NCBI GenBank assembly: GCA_964491485.1
Contig: CAZBGV010000006.1
Location: 1 to 64,000 of the forward strand
Length of the DNA: 64,000 bases
Direction of reading: 5' to 3'
From: IDS-8 sp964491485
GTDB taxonomy: Bacteria > Pseudomonadota > Gammaproteobacteria > Steroidobacterales > Woeseiaceae
Below, in pieces: positions 51,895 through 60,031 of the stretch. The position numbers and the translations under genes are program-made. Positions within the stretch are counted from its first letter, which is position 1. Each line of letters begins with the position of its first letter. The notes under the pieces were generated by a model. It made no database searches. It was not told the origin of the DNA and saw only the letters and a list, made by a program, of their open reading frames with translations.

Positions 51895-52001
51895 GAGCCC
51901 GCCATGCGGGCGATTAGAGCGTCCCGCCATGCGGGCGATTAGAGCGTCCCGCCATGCGGGCGAATTCGAGCGCCCCGGTCGCCCGCATGGCGGGCTCCTA
52001 C
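51891..52001. repeat. Expanded REP cluster between two convergent genes
   Basis: Starts with a full GTAGGAGCCCGCCATGCGGGCGA unit, then two 25-bp tandem copies reading TTAGAGCGTCCCGCCATGCGGGCGA with minor change, then an inverted full copy ending GGCGGGCTCCTAC. Both ends provide TAG stop codons, for the aminotransferase (+) and the prolyl oligopeptidase (-). Confidence 0.92.
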
Positions 52002-54169
52002 CGGGTGGCGGCGTAGCCTTCCGGGAGCTCCATCCCGAGCGCGCGCACCAGGAACGCCCACTGGTCCGCATAGGATTCGATCAGCTTGCCGGTGGGCGTG
52101 CCCGCGCCGTGGCCGGCGCGCGTCTCGATCCTGATCAGCACCGGGTCGGGTCCCGCCTGCGCCGCCTGCAGCGCCGCCGCGTACTTGAAGCTGTGCGCCG
52201 GCACGACCCGGTCGTCGTGGTCGGCGGTCATCACGAGGACGGCGGGATAGCTCGTGCCGGGGCGGACGTTGTGGTAGGGCGAGTACGCGAGCAGCGCGCG
52301 GAACTCCTCCGGATCGCCCTTCGAGCCGTAATCGTCGACCCAGTAGCGGCCGGCGGTGAAGTCCTCGAAGCGCAGCATGTCCATCACACCCGCCGCCGCG
52401 ATGACGGCGCCGAACAGCTCCGGACGCTGGTTCGTGACCGCTCCCATCAGCAATCCGCCGTTGCTGCCGCCCATGATCGCGAGGCGATCGGGGCTGGTGT
52501 AGCCCGTGTCGATCAGGTACTCGGCCGCCGCGATGAAATCGTCGAACACGTTCTGCTTCTTCAGCCGCGTGCCCGCCTTGTGCCACTGCTCGCCGTACTC
52601 TCCCCCGCCGCGGATGTTCGCGACGGCATAGACGCCGCCCATCTCCATCCATGCGAGACGCGTGACCGAAAAGGAAGGCGTGAGTGAGATGTCGAAACCG
52701 CCGTAGCCGTAGAGCAGCGTCGGCTGCCGGCCGTCCGGCGTCAGCCCTTTGCGGTGAGTGATGAACATCGGCACCCGCGTGCCGTCCTTCGACTCGTAGA
52801 ACACCTGCTCGACGACGTAGTCGTCCGCGGCGAAGTCGACCTGCGCCTCGCGGAACGTCTCCATCTCGCCCGTCTCGAGGTCGAGGCGCGTGATGCGATC
52901 CGGGACGTTGAAACTCTCGAAGCGAAAGAACGTTTCCGGATCATCGAACTTGCCGCCGAACCCGCTCGCGGTGCCGAGCGCCGGCAGCTCGATTTCCCGC
53001 AGCAGCTCGCCTTGCGTATCGAAGGTGCGTACCGCCGAATGCGCGTCCTGCATGTACAGCCCGATCACGCGCCCGCCGACCAGGCGCGCCGATTGCAGCA
53101 CGTCGGCGCTTTCAGGGAGGACTTCCCGCTCGCTGCCCGGCGCACCCGCGGCGACGTCGATCGCGATCAGGCGTCCGAGCGGCGCTTCCTTGTCGGTACG
53201 GAACCAGAGCTCGCTGCCGACGTTGCCGATCAGGCTGTAGTCGTGGTCGAAGCCCGCGATCAGCATCGCGGGGCGCGAGTGCTCGACCGCGAGATCCTGG
53301 TAGAGGACCTGGTAGCGGCTGTCGGTACCTTTCCAGACCGTGATGACGAGATACCGCCCGTCATCGGTCACCATGGGCGTGTAGTTCCAGTCCGGATGGT
53401 CCGGGTCGTGATACACGAGCGCGTCCTCACCCTGCGGGGTGCCGAGCACGTGCAGCCAGACCGCGTGGTCCAGGTTCAGCGACTGGAACTGCTGGCCGCT
53501 GGCGGGCTCGGGATACCGGCTGTAATAGAAGCCGGAGCCATCGTGCGTCCACGCGAGCGGCGTGAACTTGAGCCAGGCGAGCTCGTCCTCCAGCACCTCC
53601 CCGGAATGGACGTCGAGGACGCGCGCCTTGCGCCAGTCCGAGCCGGCATCCTGCACGAGGTAAGCGACGTACCGGCCGCCCGGGCTGGGGAAGAAGTCGC
53701 CGAGTGCCACCGTGCCATCCGTGGACCAGGCGTTGGGATCGAGCAGCAGCCGCGGCTCGGCCGAAAGCGAGTCTTGCACGTACACGACCGGCTGGTCCTG
53801 CAGGCCGTCGTTGTAGCTGTAAAAATAACGGCCGCCTTCCTTCACCGGGAGGCCGTAGCGCGCGTAGTCCCAGAGCTCCGTCAGCCGCTTTTCGATCGCC
53901 TGGCGTTCGGGTATCGACCGGAGGAATCCGAACGTCAGCTCGTTCTGTGCGTCGATCCAGCGGCGCACGCGCTCGCTTTCACGCACGTCCTCTTCGAGCC
54001 AGCGGTACGGATCCGCGACCCTTACGCCGTGGTATTCGTCGGTGTGCGCGACTGTCATCGTTTCCGGGTATTCGAGGCCGCTGGCCGATCCGCCCTCCTC
54101 CGGCGTGCAGGCCCATGCGGCAGCCGCGAGCAGGCCTGCCGACACCAGGTGCAGCGTGATTCGTCTCAT
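51998..54169 (-). CDS. Prolyl oligopeptidase-family serine peptidase, lipoprotein
   Basis: 723 residues. Lipoprotein signal (LVSAGLLAAAAWAC), then the seven-bladed propeller with DPYRWLEEDVRESERVRRWIDAQNELT near the start, and the alpha/beta-hydrolase domain with the serine in MGGSNGGLLMG, Asp in TADHDDRVVP, and His in TRAGHGAGTP. YGYGGFDISLTPSFS and GGGEYGEQWHKAG are typical. It cleaves after proline in short exported peptides. The ATG at 54169 gives the signal peptide; the longer frame upstream has none. The stop is in a REP element. Confidence 0.96.
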   Translation of the reverse strand: MRRITLHLVSAGLLAAAAWACTPEEGGSASGLEYPETMTVAHTDEYHGVRVADPYRWLEEDVRESERVRRWIDAQNELTFGFLRSIPERQAIEKRLTELWDYARYGLPVKEGGRYFYSYNDGLQDQPVVYVQDSLSAEPRLLLDPNAWSTDGTVALGDFFPSPGGRYVAYLVQDAGSDWRKARVLDVHSGEVLEDELAWLKFTPLAWTHDGSGFYYSRYPEPASGQQFQSLNLDHAVWLHVLGTPQGEDALVYHDPDHPDWNYTPMVTDDGRYLVITVWKGTDSRYQVLYQDLAVEHSRPAMLIAGFDHDYSLIGNVGSELWFRTDKEAPLGRLIAIDVAAGAPGSEREVLPESADVLQSARLVGGRVIGLYMQDAHSAVRTFDTQGELLREIELPALGTASGFGGKFDDPETFFRFESFNVPDRITRLDLETGEMETFREAQVDFAADDYVVEQVFYESKDGTRVPMFITHRKGLTPDGRQPTLLYGYGGFDISLTPSFSVTRLAWMEMGGVYAVANIRGGGEYGEQWHKAGTRLKKQNVFDDFIAAAEYLIDTGYTSPDRLAIMGGSNGGLLMGAVTNQRPELFGAVIAAAGVMDMLRFEDFTAGRYWVDDYGSKGDPEEFRALLAYSPYHNVRPGTSYPAVLVMTADHDDRVVPAHSFKYAAALQAAQAGPDPVLIRIETRAGHGAGTPTGKLIESYADQWAFLVRALGMELPEGYAATR

Positions 54170-54406
54170 GACCGGATCCCCCCAGCCGAACGAAGGCGCG
54201 GCAGACCATAGCACGATCACGCGTCGTATCGCACATCGGCCACCGCTCGATCCCTCGGCACCGCATCGATCGAGGTCGCCCGTAGTCGACCGCAGCGACT
54301 CATCGATAGCGCACCGGCGGCAGCAGCCGCCCTTGAAAATCGCCCTGCTTGCACCGATGTACGCCACTTGTCGCGCGCAGTACGCGACCGCTGCACAGGT
54401 GAAATC

Positions 54407-55270
54407 ATGAAGAAGGTTCTCGGCATCTACGCCGCGCCGGGCCGGCACTGGGTCGGCGACGGCTTTCCCGTCCAGTCGCTGTTCTCGTACCAGACCCACG
54501 GGCAGGAGATGAGCCCGTTCCTGCTGCTCGATTACGCGGGCCCCCGCGAGTTCACGCCGGCCGGGACGCCGCGCGGCGTCGGCGAGCACCCGCACCGCGG
54601 CTTCGAGACCGTGACCATCGTCTATCACGGCGAAGTCGAGCACCGGGATTCGCACGGCGGCGGCGGCCGCATCGGCCCGGGCGACGTGCAGTGGATGACG
54701 GCCGGTGCCGGCCTGGTCCACCAGGAGTTCCACTCGCACGAGTTCACCCGCCGAGGCGGCTTGTTCGAGTGCGTGCAGCTGTGGGTGAACCTGCCGGCGG
54801 CGTCGAAGATGACCGACCCCGCCTACCAGCCGATCGTGAAGGACGAGATTCCCGTGGTCGAGTTGCCGGACGCGGCGGGCGCCCTGCGCGTCATCGCCGG
54901 CGAGCATGGCGGCGTCCGCGGCCCGGCGCGCACCTTCACGCCGATGAACGTGTGGGACGTCCGTCTTGCGGCCGGCAAGCAGCTGGATTTCGACGTGCCG
55001 GAAGGCTGGACCACCGCCATCGTGGTGCTGCGCGGTGGCGTGCGCATCGGCGACGAAACGGTCGGCGAAGCCCGCTTCGCACTGCTCGGCACGGAGGACA
55101 CGCGCGTGTCGCTGGAAGCAGAAACGGATTCCCTGTTCCTCGTGCTGAACGGCGAACCGATCGACGAGCCGATCGCGGGCTACGGTCCGTTCGTCATGAA
55201 CACGCCCGAGGAGATCCAGCAGGCCATGCGCGATTTCTCGAGCGGCCGCTTCGGCCGGATCGCGCACTGA
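54407..55270 (+). CDS. Pirin family protein
   Basis: 287-residue bicupin. GDGFPVQSLFSYQTHGQEMSPFLLLDYAG and the metal ligands in EHPHRGFETVTIVYHGEVEHRDSHGGGG (His, His, His, Glu), GDVQWMTAGAGLVHQE, and QLWVNLPAASKMTDPAYQ are the standard pirin set. Bacterial pirins may be quercetin dioxygenases or redox-responsive regulators. Divergent from the prolyl oligopeptidase. The ATG at 54407 has AGGTGA upstream. Confidence 0.96.
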   Translation: MKKVLGIYAAPGRHWVGDGFPVQSLFSYQTHGQEMSPFLLLDYAGPREFTPAGTPRGVGEHPHRGFETVTIVYHGEVEHRDSHGGGGRIGPGDVQWMTAGAGLVHQEFHSHEFTRRGGLFECVQLWVNLPAASKMTDPAYQPIVKDEIPVVELPDAAGALRVIAGEHGGVRGPARTFTPMNVWDVRLAAGKQLDFDVPEGWTTAIVVLRGGVRIGDETVGEARFALLGTEDTRVSLEAETDSLFLVLNGEPIDEPIAGYGPFVMNTPEEIQQAMRDFSSGRFGRIAH

Positions 55271-55404
55271 TTCCGCGGAGGCCCGCCGCCCTCCGGGCGC
55301 AGGCCCCGGAACGCCCGGGCGCATCGGCTGCCCGTCGAGCGGTGGGCGGTCCAGCCCCCATCGGGTAACATTTGCCCGGTCGGCGCCCGATGGGGGGACA
55401 GCCT

Positions 55405-56545
55405 ATGGCGGGGAACGCATTGATACGCGACCGGGCGGATTCGCCGCTCGTTGCCCGACTGCTCGGGATCGCGGCGCTCACCGCGCTCGCCGCGTGCGGC
55501 GGCGGCGGTGGCGGTGGCGGCGGTCCCGACACCGGCGGCGCCGGGGGCGACGACTGGACGACGGGGGTGTTCAAGCCTTCGGGCACGTTCGCCAATCGCT
55601 GCGCGAATCCGCGCCCCGGCACCGCCGATCTCAAGGGCTCGGTGCTCGACGAGAACAACTTCCTGCGTTCCTACAGCGACGAGACCTATCTCTGGTACGA
55701 CGAGATCGTCGACCGGAACCCCGCNNNNNNNNNNNNNNNNNNNNNNNNNNNNNNNNNNNNNNNNNNNNNNNNNNNNNNNNNNNNNNNNNNNNNNNNNNNN
55801 NNNNNNNNNNNNNNNNNNNNNNNNCGTCCAGCATCTCGTCGTCGACCTGCGCTACAACGGCGGCGGCTTCCTCGCCATCGCGAGCGAGTTCGCCTACATG
55901 ATCGCCGGCGACGTCCCGACCGCGGGCGCCACGTTCGAGGAGATCCGCTTCAACGACAAACACCCGACGACCGATCCGGTAACGGGCGAGCCGCTGGTGC
56001 CGATGCCGTTCTTCGATACCACGCTCGGCTTTTCCCCGAACGTTCCGCAGGGGCAGCCGCTGCCGACTTTGAACCTGCAGAAGGTCTACGTGCTCGCGGG
56101 ACCCGACACCTGCTCCGCGAGCGAATCGATCATCAACAGCCTGCGCGGCGTGGACGTCGACGTGGTGCTGGTCGGCTCGACGACTTGCGGCAAGCCGTAC
56201 GGTTTCTACCCGACCGGCAACTGCGGGACGACGTACTTCACCATCCAGTTCCAGGGATTCAACAACAAGGGCTTCGGCGACTACGGCGACGGCTTCTCGC
56301 CGCAGAACGATCCTTTCGGCGAGCCCATCCCGGGCTGTTCCGTCCGCGACGATTTCGACCACGCCCTGGGCAGTACGCTCGAAGCGCGGTTCAAGACCGC
56401 CCTCGACCTCATCCAGGGCGGCGACTGCCCCGCGCCGACCGGCGCGGCTCCGGAGCGCGGCCTGTCCAAGCCGGGCGCCCTGCGGCCGCCGGACGGCATC
56501 ACGCCCAAGGATCCGTGGCGCGAAAACCGGATCCTCAGGCGATGA
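55405..56545 (+). CDS. S41-family (C-terminal processing) peptidase lipoprotein, interrupted by an assembly gap
   Basis: The first piece (55405-55724) has a lipoprotein signal (LLGIAALTALAAC) followed by a poly-Gly spacer and the S41 N-terminus (DENNFLRSYSDETYLWYDEI). The second (55825-56545) has VVDLRYNGGGFLA, VYVLAGPDTCSASESIINSLRG (catalytic Ser of the SASES type) and VGSTTCGKPYGFYP. The two pieces are in different frames across exactly 100 N, so the gap length is not real; a PDZ or core segment is probably missing. The C-terminal extension (GGDCPAPTGAAPERG and so on) is unusual. The stop overlaps the next gene (ATGA). Confidence 0.85.
55725..55824. other. Assembly gap (100 N) within the S41 gene
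   Basis: Exactly 100 N; unlike the first gap, the flanks are not repeats of each other. The reading frame changes across it. Confidence 0.95.
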
Positions 56546-56961
56546 GCGCGGGTCGGCTCGCTCTCGCCAGCTGCCTGCTCGCCGGGCTCGCCGCCTGCAA
56601 GGTCACGCCCGCCGCCGACCGGTCCTCGCCGGCCGTGAAGCCGGCCTCGTCCGGGGACGAACGGCCCGCCGTCATCGTCAACCCGACACCCGAAAGCCGG
56701 GCGGAGCTCGAGCACGTCGTGAGCGACATGCTGTTCGGTGCGCGGGTCACCCTGCCCATGGATGCCCTGACGAAGTCGAGCGTGCTGGTCCTCGAGCGCG
56801 AGCGCATCAAAAGGCTCGGGCAACCGCCGCTCATGGGGCGCGACCTCGGTAAGCCGGAACGCTTCCGGCTGCTGACGACCGGCAGTGGCTGCATCCTGGT
56901 GCACGAGTCCAACGACGCCCGCTACGAGCTGCCCGCAACCGACTGCGCTCCCGAAAGATAG
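56542..56961 (+). CDS. Small lipoprotein coupled to the S41 peptidase
   Basis: 139 residues, unknown. Signal with lipobox (LASCLLAGLAAC), a Ser/Pro-rich spacer, then a compact soluble part: ELEHVVSDMLFGARVTLPMDALTKSSVLVLERE and FRLLTTGSGCILVHESNDARYELPATDC (two Cys). Start overlaps the S41 stop codon (ATGA). It may be a substrate or regulator of that peptidase; no motif tells. Confidence 0.75.
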   Translation: MSAGRLALASCLLAGLAACKVTPAADRSSPAVKPASSGDERPAVIVNPTPESRAELEHVVSDMLFGARVTLPMDALTKSSVLVLERERIKRLGQPPLMGRDLGKPERFRLLTTGSGCILVHESNDARYELPATDCAPER

Positions 56962-56965
56962 CGCT

Positions 56966-57121
56966 GTCGGAGCGCGCCATGCCATGCGCGCGACCGGGGT
57001 CGGCGCCCCGGGCCGGAATCGCGGCACGCACGGACGCTGCCACCGGCCGGCTCCTGCTCGAAGCGGGTTTCGAGCGCGGCGCCGGCGACCGGAACCGTGG
57101 GAGCGCGCATTGCGCGCGACC
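56966..57121. repeat. Two single REP variants
   Basis: GTCGGAGCGCGCCATGCCATGCGCGCGACC (56966-56995) and CGTGGGAGCGCGCATTGCGCGCGACC (57096-57121), in direct orientation about 130 bp apart. They differ from the GCCCGCC-type units elsewhere and resemble the GCGCGC-type units of the 20.2-kb array. Confidence 0.7.
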
Positions 57122-57139
57122 AAAGATCGCCGTACGCGG

Positions 57140-58090
57140 TTACGCCGCCGGCAGGTCCTCGATGAAGGCGATCATGCGCTTCTGCATGGCGGCGTCCGGC
57201 AGCCGCCCGACGCCGCCGCCGAGGTTATCGAGCATGTGCCCGGCATCGCTGGTCGCCGGCGTGATCGCGGTCACCGCGGGATGGGCGGCGACGAACTTGA
57301 GAAAGAACTGCGCCCAGCTCTCTGCGTCGAATTCCGCCGCCCACTCGGGCAGGTCCACGCCGCGCGTGCGCTGCCACAGGCGGCTGCGGCCGAACGGCAG
57401 GTAGACGAGCACCCCGATGCCGCGTTCGGCCGCCAGCGGCAGGATCGTCTCCGCGGACTCGCGGTTGTCGACGGCGTAGTCGACGCCGATGAAATCGAGC
57501 GGCTCGTCGCGCATCACCCGCTCGAGGTAGTCGTACTCGCTCGAATCGGTGCAGGTCGTGCCGATGTAGCGCACGCGCCCCGCGTCCTTCAGCTCCTTCA
57601 GGATCGGCAGCTGGGTCGGGATGTCGGCGAGATTGTGCACCTGGATGAGATCGATCGTGTCGCGGCCGATCCGCCGGAAGGACGTGTCGAGCTGGCGGCG
57701 CACTGCCTCGGGATCCGCCGAGCCGCCGCCCCACGGCGCGGCATTGACCTTGGTCGCCCAGAACACCCTGTCCACGACGCCGAGATCCTGCACGATCCTG
57801 CCCGCGACCTCCTCGGAATCGCCGTACGCCGGCGCCGTGTCGAACACCTTGCCGCCGTGCTCGAGCAGCGTGCGCATGACCTCGCGGAGATCCGAAACGT
57901 TCTCGTCGTCGGCCATGCTTCGAAACGTCGCGGAGCTGCCGAGCCCGATGATCGGCAGCTTCTCGCCCGTGCCGGGTATCGCGCGCTCGATCAGCTCGCC
58001 TGCGGCGAGCCCGCGAGCCGCGCGAGGATGCAAGGCGAGCGCCGCAGCAGCGGCGACGGTGCAGCGCAACAGGTCACGACGGGTGGTCAT
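57140..58090 (-). CDS. Aldo/keto reductase with Tat-type signal
   Basis: 316 residues. MTTRRDLLRCTVAAAAALALHPRAARG is a twin-arginine signal (RRDLL), so the folded enzyme is exported with its cofactor. The fold shows IIGLGSSATF, FDTAPAYGDSE (Asp and catalytic Tyr), the Lys in FWATKVN, QVHNLADIP (His) and PAVTAITPATSDAGHMLDNL at the C-terminus. NADPH use in the periplasm is problematic, so its reductant is uncertain. The gene stands alone. Confidence 0.9.
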   Translation of the reverse strand: MTTRRDLLRCTVAAAAALALHPRAARGLAAGELIERAIPGTGEKLPIIGLGSSATFRSMADDENVSDLREVMRTLLEHGGKVFDTAPAYGDSEEVAGRIVQDLGVVDRVFWATKVNAAPWGGGSADPEAVRRQLDTSFRRIGRDTIDLIQVHNLADIPTQLPILKELKDAGRVRYIGTTCTDSSEYDYLERVMRDEPLDFIGVDYAVDNRESAETILPLAAERGIGVLVYLPFGRSRLWQRTRGVDLPEWAAEFDAESWAQFFLKFVAAHPAVTAITPATSDAGHMLDNLGGGVGRLPDAAMQKRMIAFIEDLPAA

Positions 58091-58229
58091 CAGCTATTTC
58101 TCCGTGGTTGCCCGGGTTCCCGAAGAATAGCCCAGGCGCCGCGCGCCCGCTTCGCGCATGCAGTTCGTGAACCGGCCGGCGCGCTTCGGTATCGTATGCA
58201 GCCATCGGGGAGCGACTCTCGGGGATTCC

Positions 58230-58835
58230 ATGCTCGAACTCGACGCGCCGGGCGCCGCCGCGGTGTTCGCGGTCACCATCGGCCTGAGCCTGCTCGGCAT
58301 GTATCGCGTGCCGCGCATCATCGAGGCGTGCCTGTTCCGCCCGTACGGCTATCCGCAGCCCGGCCGGGCGGACACGATCGTGACCAGCGGCTTCGTGCAC
58401 GCGGACCTGCCGCACCTCGCGTTCAACATGATCACGTTCTGGTTCTTCGCGTTCCCGATGGAGCTGCGCATCGGCACGCTCGCGTTTCTCGCCCTCTATG
58501 GCCTCGGCCTCGTGCTGAGCCACGCCTGCACCTGGCTCAAGCACAGGAACGATCCGCGCTACGCTTCGCTCGGCGCGTCGGGCGCCATCTCCGCCGTGCT
58601 GTTCGCCTACATCGTCTACTACCCGATGCGGCAGCTCTACATCCTGCCGTTCCCGTTTCCGATTCCCGCGCCGCTGTTCGCCGTGGGTTACGTCGCGTGG
58701 TCGTGGTGGGCTTCGAATCACGCGCGCGGACGCATCAACCACGACGCGCACCTGTGCGGCGCGATTGCCGGCCTGCTGTTCGTCGCGATGACCGACCCGC
58801 GGGCCTTCGCGGCGCTGTTGTCGTTCCTGCGCTAG
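58230..58835 (+). CDS. Rhomboid-family intramembrane serine protease
   Basis: 201 residues with six hydrophobic segments. HADLPHLAFNM gives the oxyanion His/Asn pair (His57, His62, Asn66). LGASGAISAVL holds catalytic Ser117, and INHDAHLCGAIAGLL holds catalytic His174. It cleaves transmembrane substrates. The ATG at 58230 follows GGGGA; the longer frame starting at 58158 has no such site. Divergent from the Tat reductase. Confidence 0.9.
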   Translation: MLELDAPGAAAVFAVTIGLSLLGMYRVPRIIEACLFRPYGYPQPGRADTIVTSGFVHADLPHLAFNMITFWFFAFPMELRIGTLAFLALYGLGLVLSHACTWLKHRNDPRYASLGASGAISAVLFAYIVYYPMRQLYILPFPFPIPAPLFAVGYVAWSWWASNHARGRINHDAHLCGAIAGLLFVAMTDPRAFAALLSFLR

Positions 58836-58863
58836 TGCGGCCTGCCCCCGCCCGCGGGCCGCG

Positions 58864-60027
58864 TCATTCCTGGCGCGCGTAGCCCGTCAGCTCGACGTAG
58901 CCGCGGCCCTCGACGCCGGCATCGCCGCGGCGGCCCGTCACGTCGACCGCGCCTTCCCAGTAGCGCACGCTGGTGGCGAGCTCCTGGTCCCGCAGCACGG
59001 GATCGATGCGCAGCTCGAGATCGAGCCGGGGCACGGCAAGCGTCCAGGTCACGGGGTAACGGCCGCCGCGCGGGCTTTCCCAGAAATCGCGCGCCGTGAG
59101 CGTCACGTCGTCGGCCGTAAGGGGCACGCTGGCGCCGCGCGCGGGGATCCAGGTGCCGGCGCTCATCGGATCCGTGCGCCCGTCGTCTCGCCGCAGGCGA
59201 TAGAACATGAGCTCGCTGCCGTCGGCGAGCTGCAGCGCAAACCAGTCCCAGCCCTCCTGGTCGTCGGCGAGCGCGCTGCTGCCCCACTCCCTGTCGAGCC
59301 ACGCCAGGCCGCTGACGTCGTGCACGTCGTCCGCGACCCGTACCGTGCCGCGCGCCGCGAGGCGCGGGACCGAATAGTAGTAGCTGGCGTTGCCGGGCTC
59401 GGCGGACTTCCGCGACAGCCCGTCGACGCCGTTCAGCACCGGCGGCTTCCGCGGCTCCAGGGTCAGCGTGACGGCGAAATCGTCCGTGCTCGCGTGCAGC
59501 AGCCAGGCCCCGTCCGCGCCTTCCTGCGCGCCGGGGAAGGCTTTCAGCCACCAGTCTTCCACCCAGACCCGAAAGGGCTCCGCCGCCGCGCCGGCAAGGC
59601 CGAGCGCCCCGCGCGCGTAGCGCTCCGCGAAGCGGAACTGCCGGCCGGCCGCGTCGGTGACCGCGAAGTGCGCGACATAGACCTGGCGCGTGCGCCACGC
59701 CGAAGCGTGAGCCGACGCAGCCGCGTCATCTTCCTGCGGTGCGAGCGCAAAGCGGAACAGGGTGAGCTCGAAGCCGAAACGCCGCCCATCTCGCGCGTCG
59801 AGATTGCCGGTCACGTACCACCATTCGTTGCGGTAGCCGGGATGCGGCCCGTGATCGGCGGGAAACGAAAACCGGCGCGGCTCGCTGGCCTGGGCATAGC
59901 CCTGCGCTTGCGGGTCGCTCAGCACGGACGACAGGCGGGGCGAGCCCGCCGGCTCCCGGGCCCCCGCCGGAAGGCCGGGATATAATATAAAAACTCCTGT
60001 TATTACCGCTATTAAGCGGATAAACAT
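58864..60027 (-). CDS. CrtC/AttH-like lipocalin-family protein
   Basis: 387 residues, exported (IRLIAVITGVFILYPGLPAGA). Contains FPADHGPHPGYRNEWWYVTGNLDARDGRRFGFELTLFR, YVAHFAVTDAAGRQF, LAWLDREWGSSALADDQEGWDWFALQLADGSELMFYRLR and GRYPVTWTL, the signature of the AttH/CrtC (carotenoid 1,2-hydratase-like) family. The histidine-containing hydratase site is not confirmed, so the function may be lipid binding. It is the third gene in a tight unit with an FtsX-type permease and ATPase. The ATG at 60027 is used; a GTG at 60030 is possible. The first 20 codons are unusually AT-rich. Confidence 0.88.
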   Translation of the reverse strand: MFIRLIAVITGVFILYPGLPAGAREPAGSPRLSSVLSDPQAQGYAQASEPRRFSFPADHGPHPGYRNEWWYVTGNLDARDGRRFGFELTLFRFALAPQEDDAAASAHASAWRTRQVYVAHFAVTDAAGRQFRFAERYARGALGLAGAAAEPFRVWVEDWWLKAFPGAQEGADGAWLLHASTDDFAVTLTLEPRKPPVLNGVDGLSRKSAEPGNASYYYSVPRLAARGTVRVADDVHDVSGLAWLDREWGSSALADDQEGWDWFALQLADGSELMFYRLRRDDGRTDPMSAGTWIPARGASVPLTADDVTLTARDFWESPRGGRYPVTWTLAVPRLDLELRIDPVLRDQELATSVRYWEGAVDVTGRRGDAGVEGRGYVELTGYARQE

Positions 60028-60031
60028 CACG

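Noticed and set aside
51891..52001. CRISPR array or small transposon
   Set aside because: Only REP units; no spacers, no transposase, no target-site duplication seen.
51998..55324. 1108-codon frame containing prolyl oligopeptidase
   Set aside because: Only the part from 54169 has a signal peptide and peptidase sequence; the upstream extension is antisense to the pirin gene.
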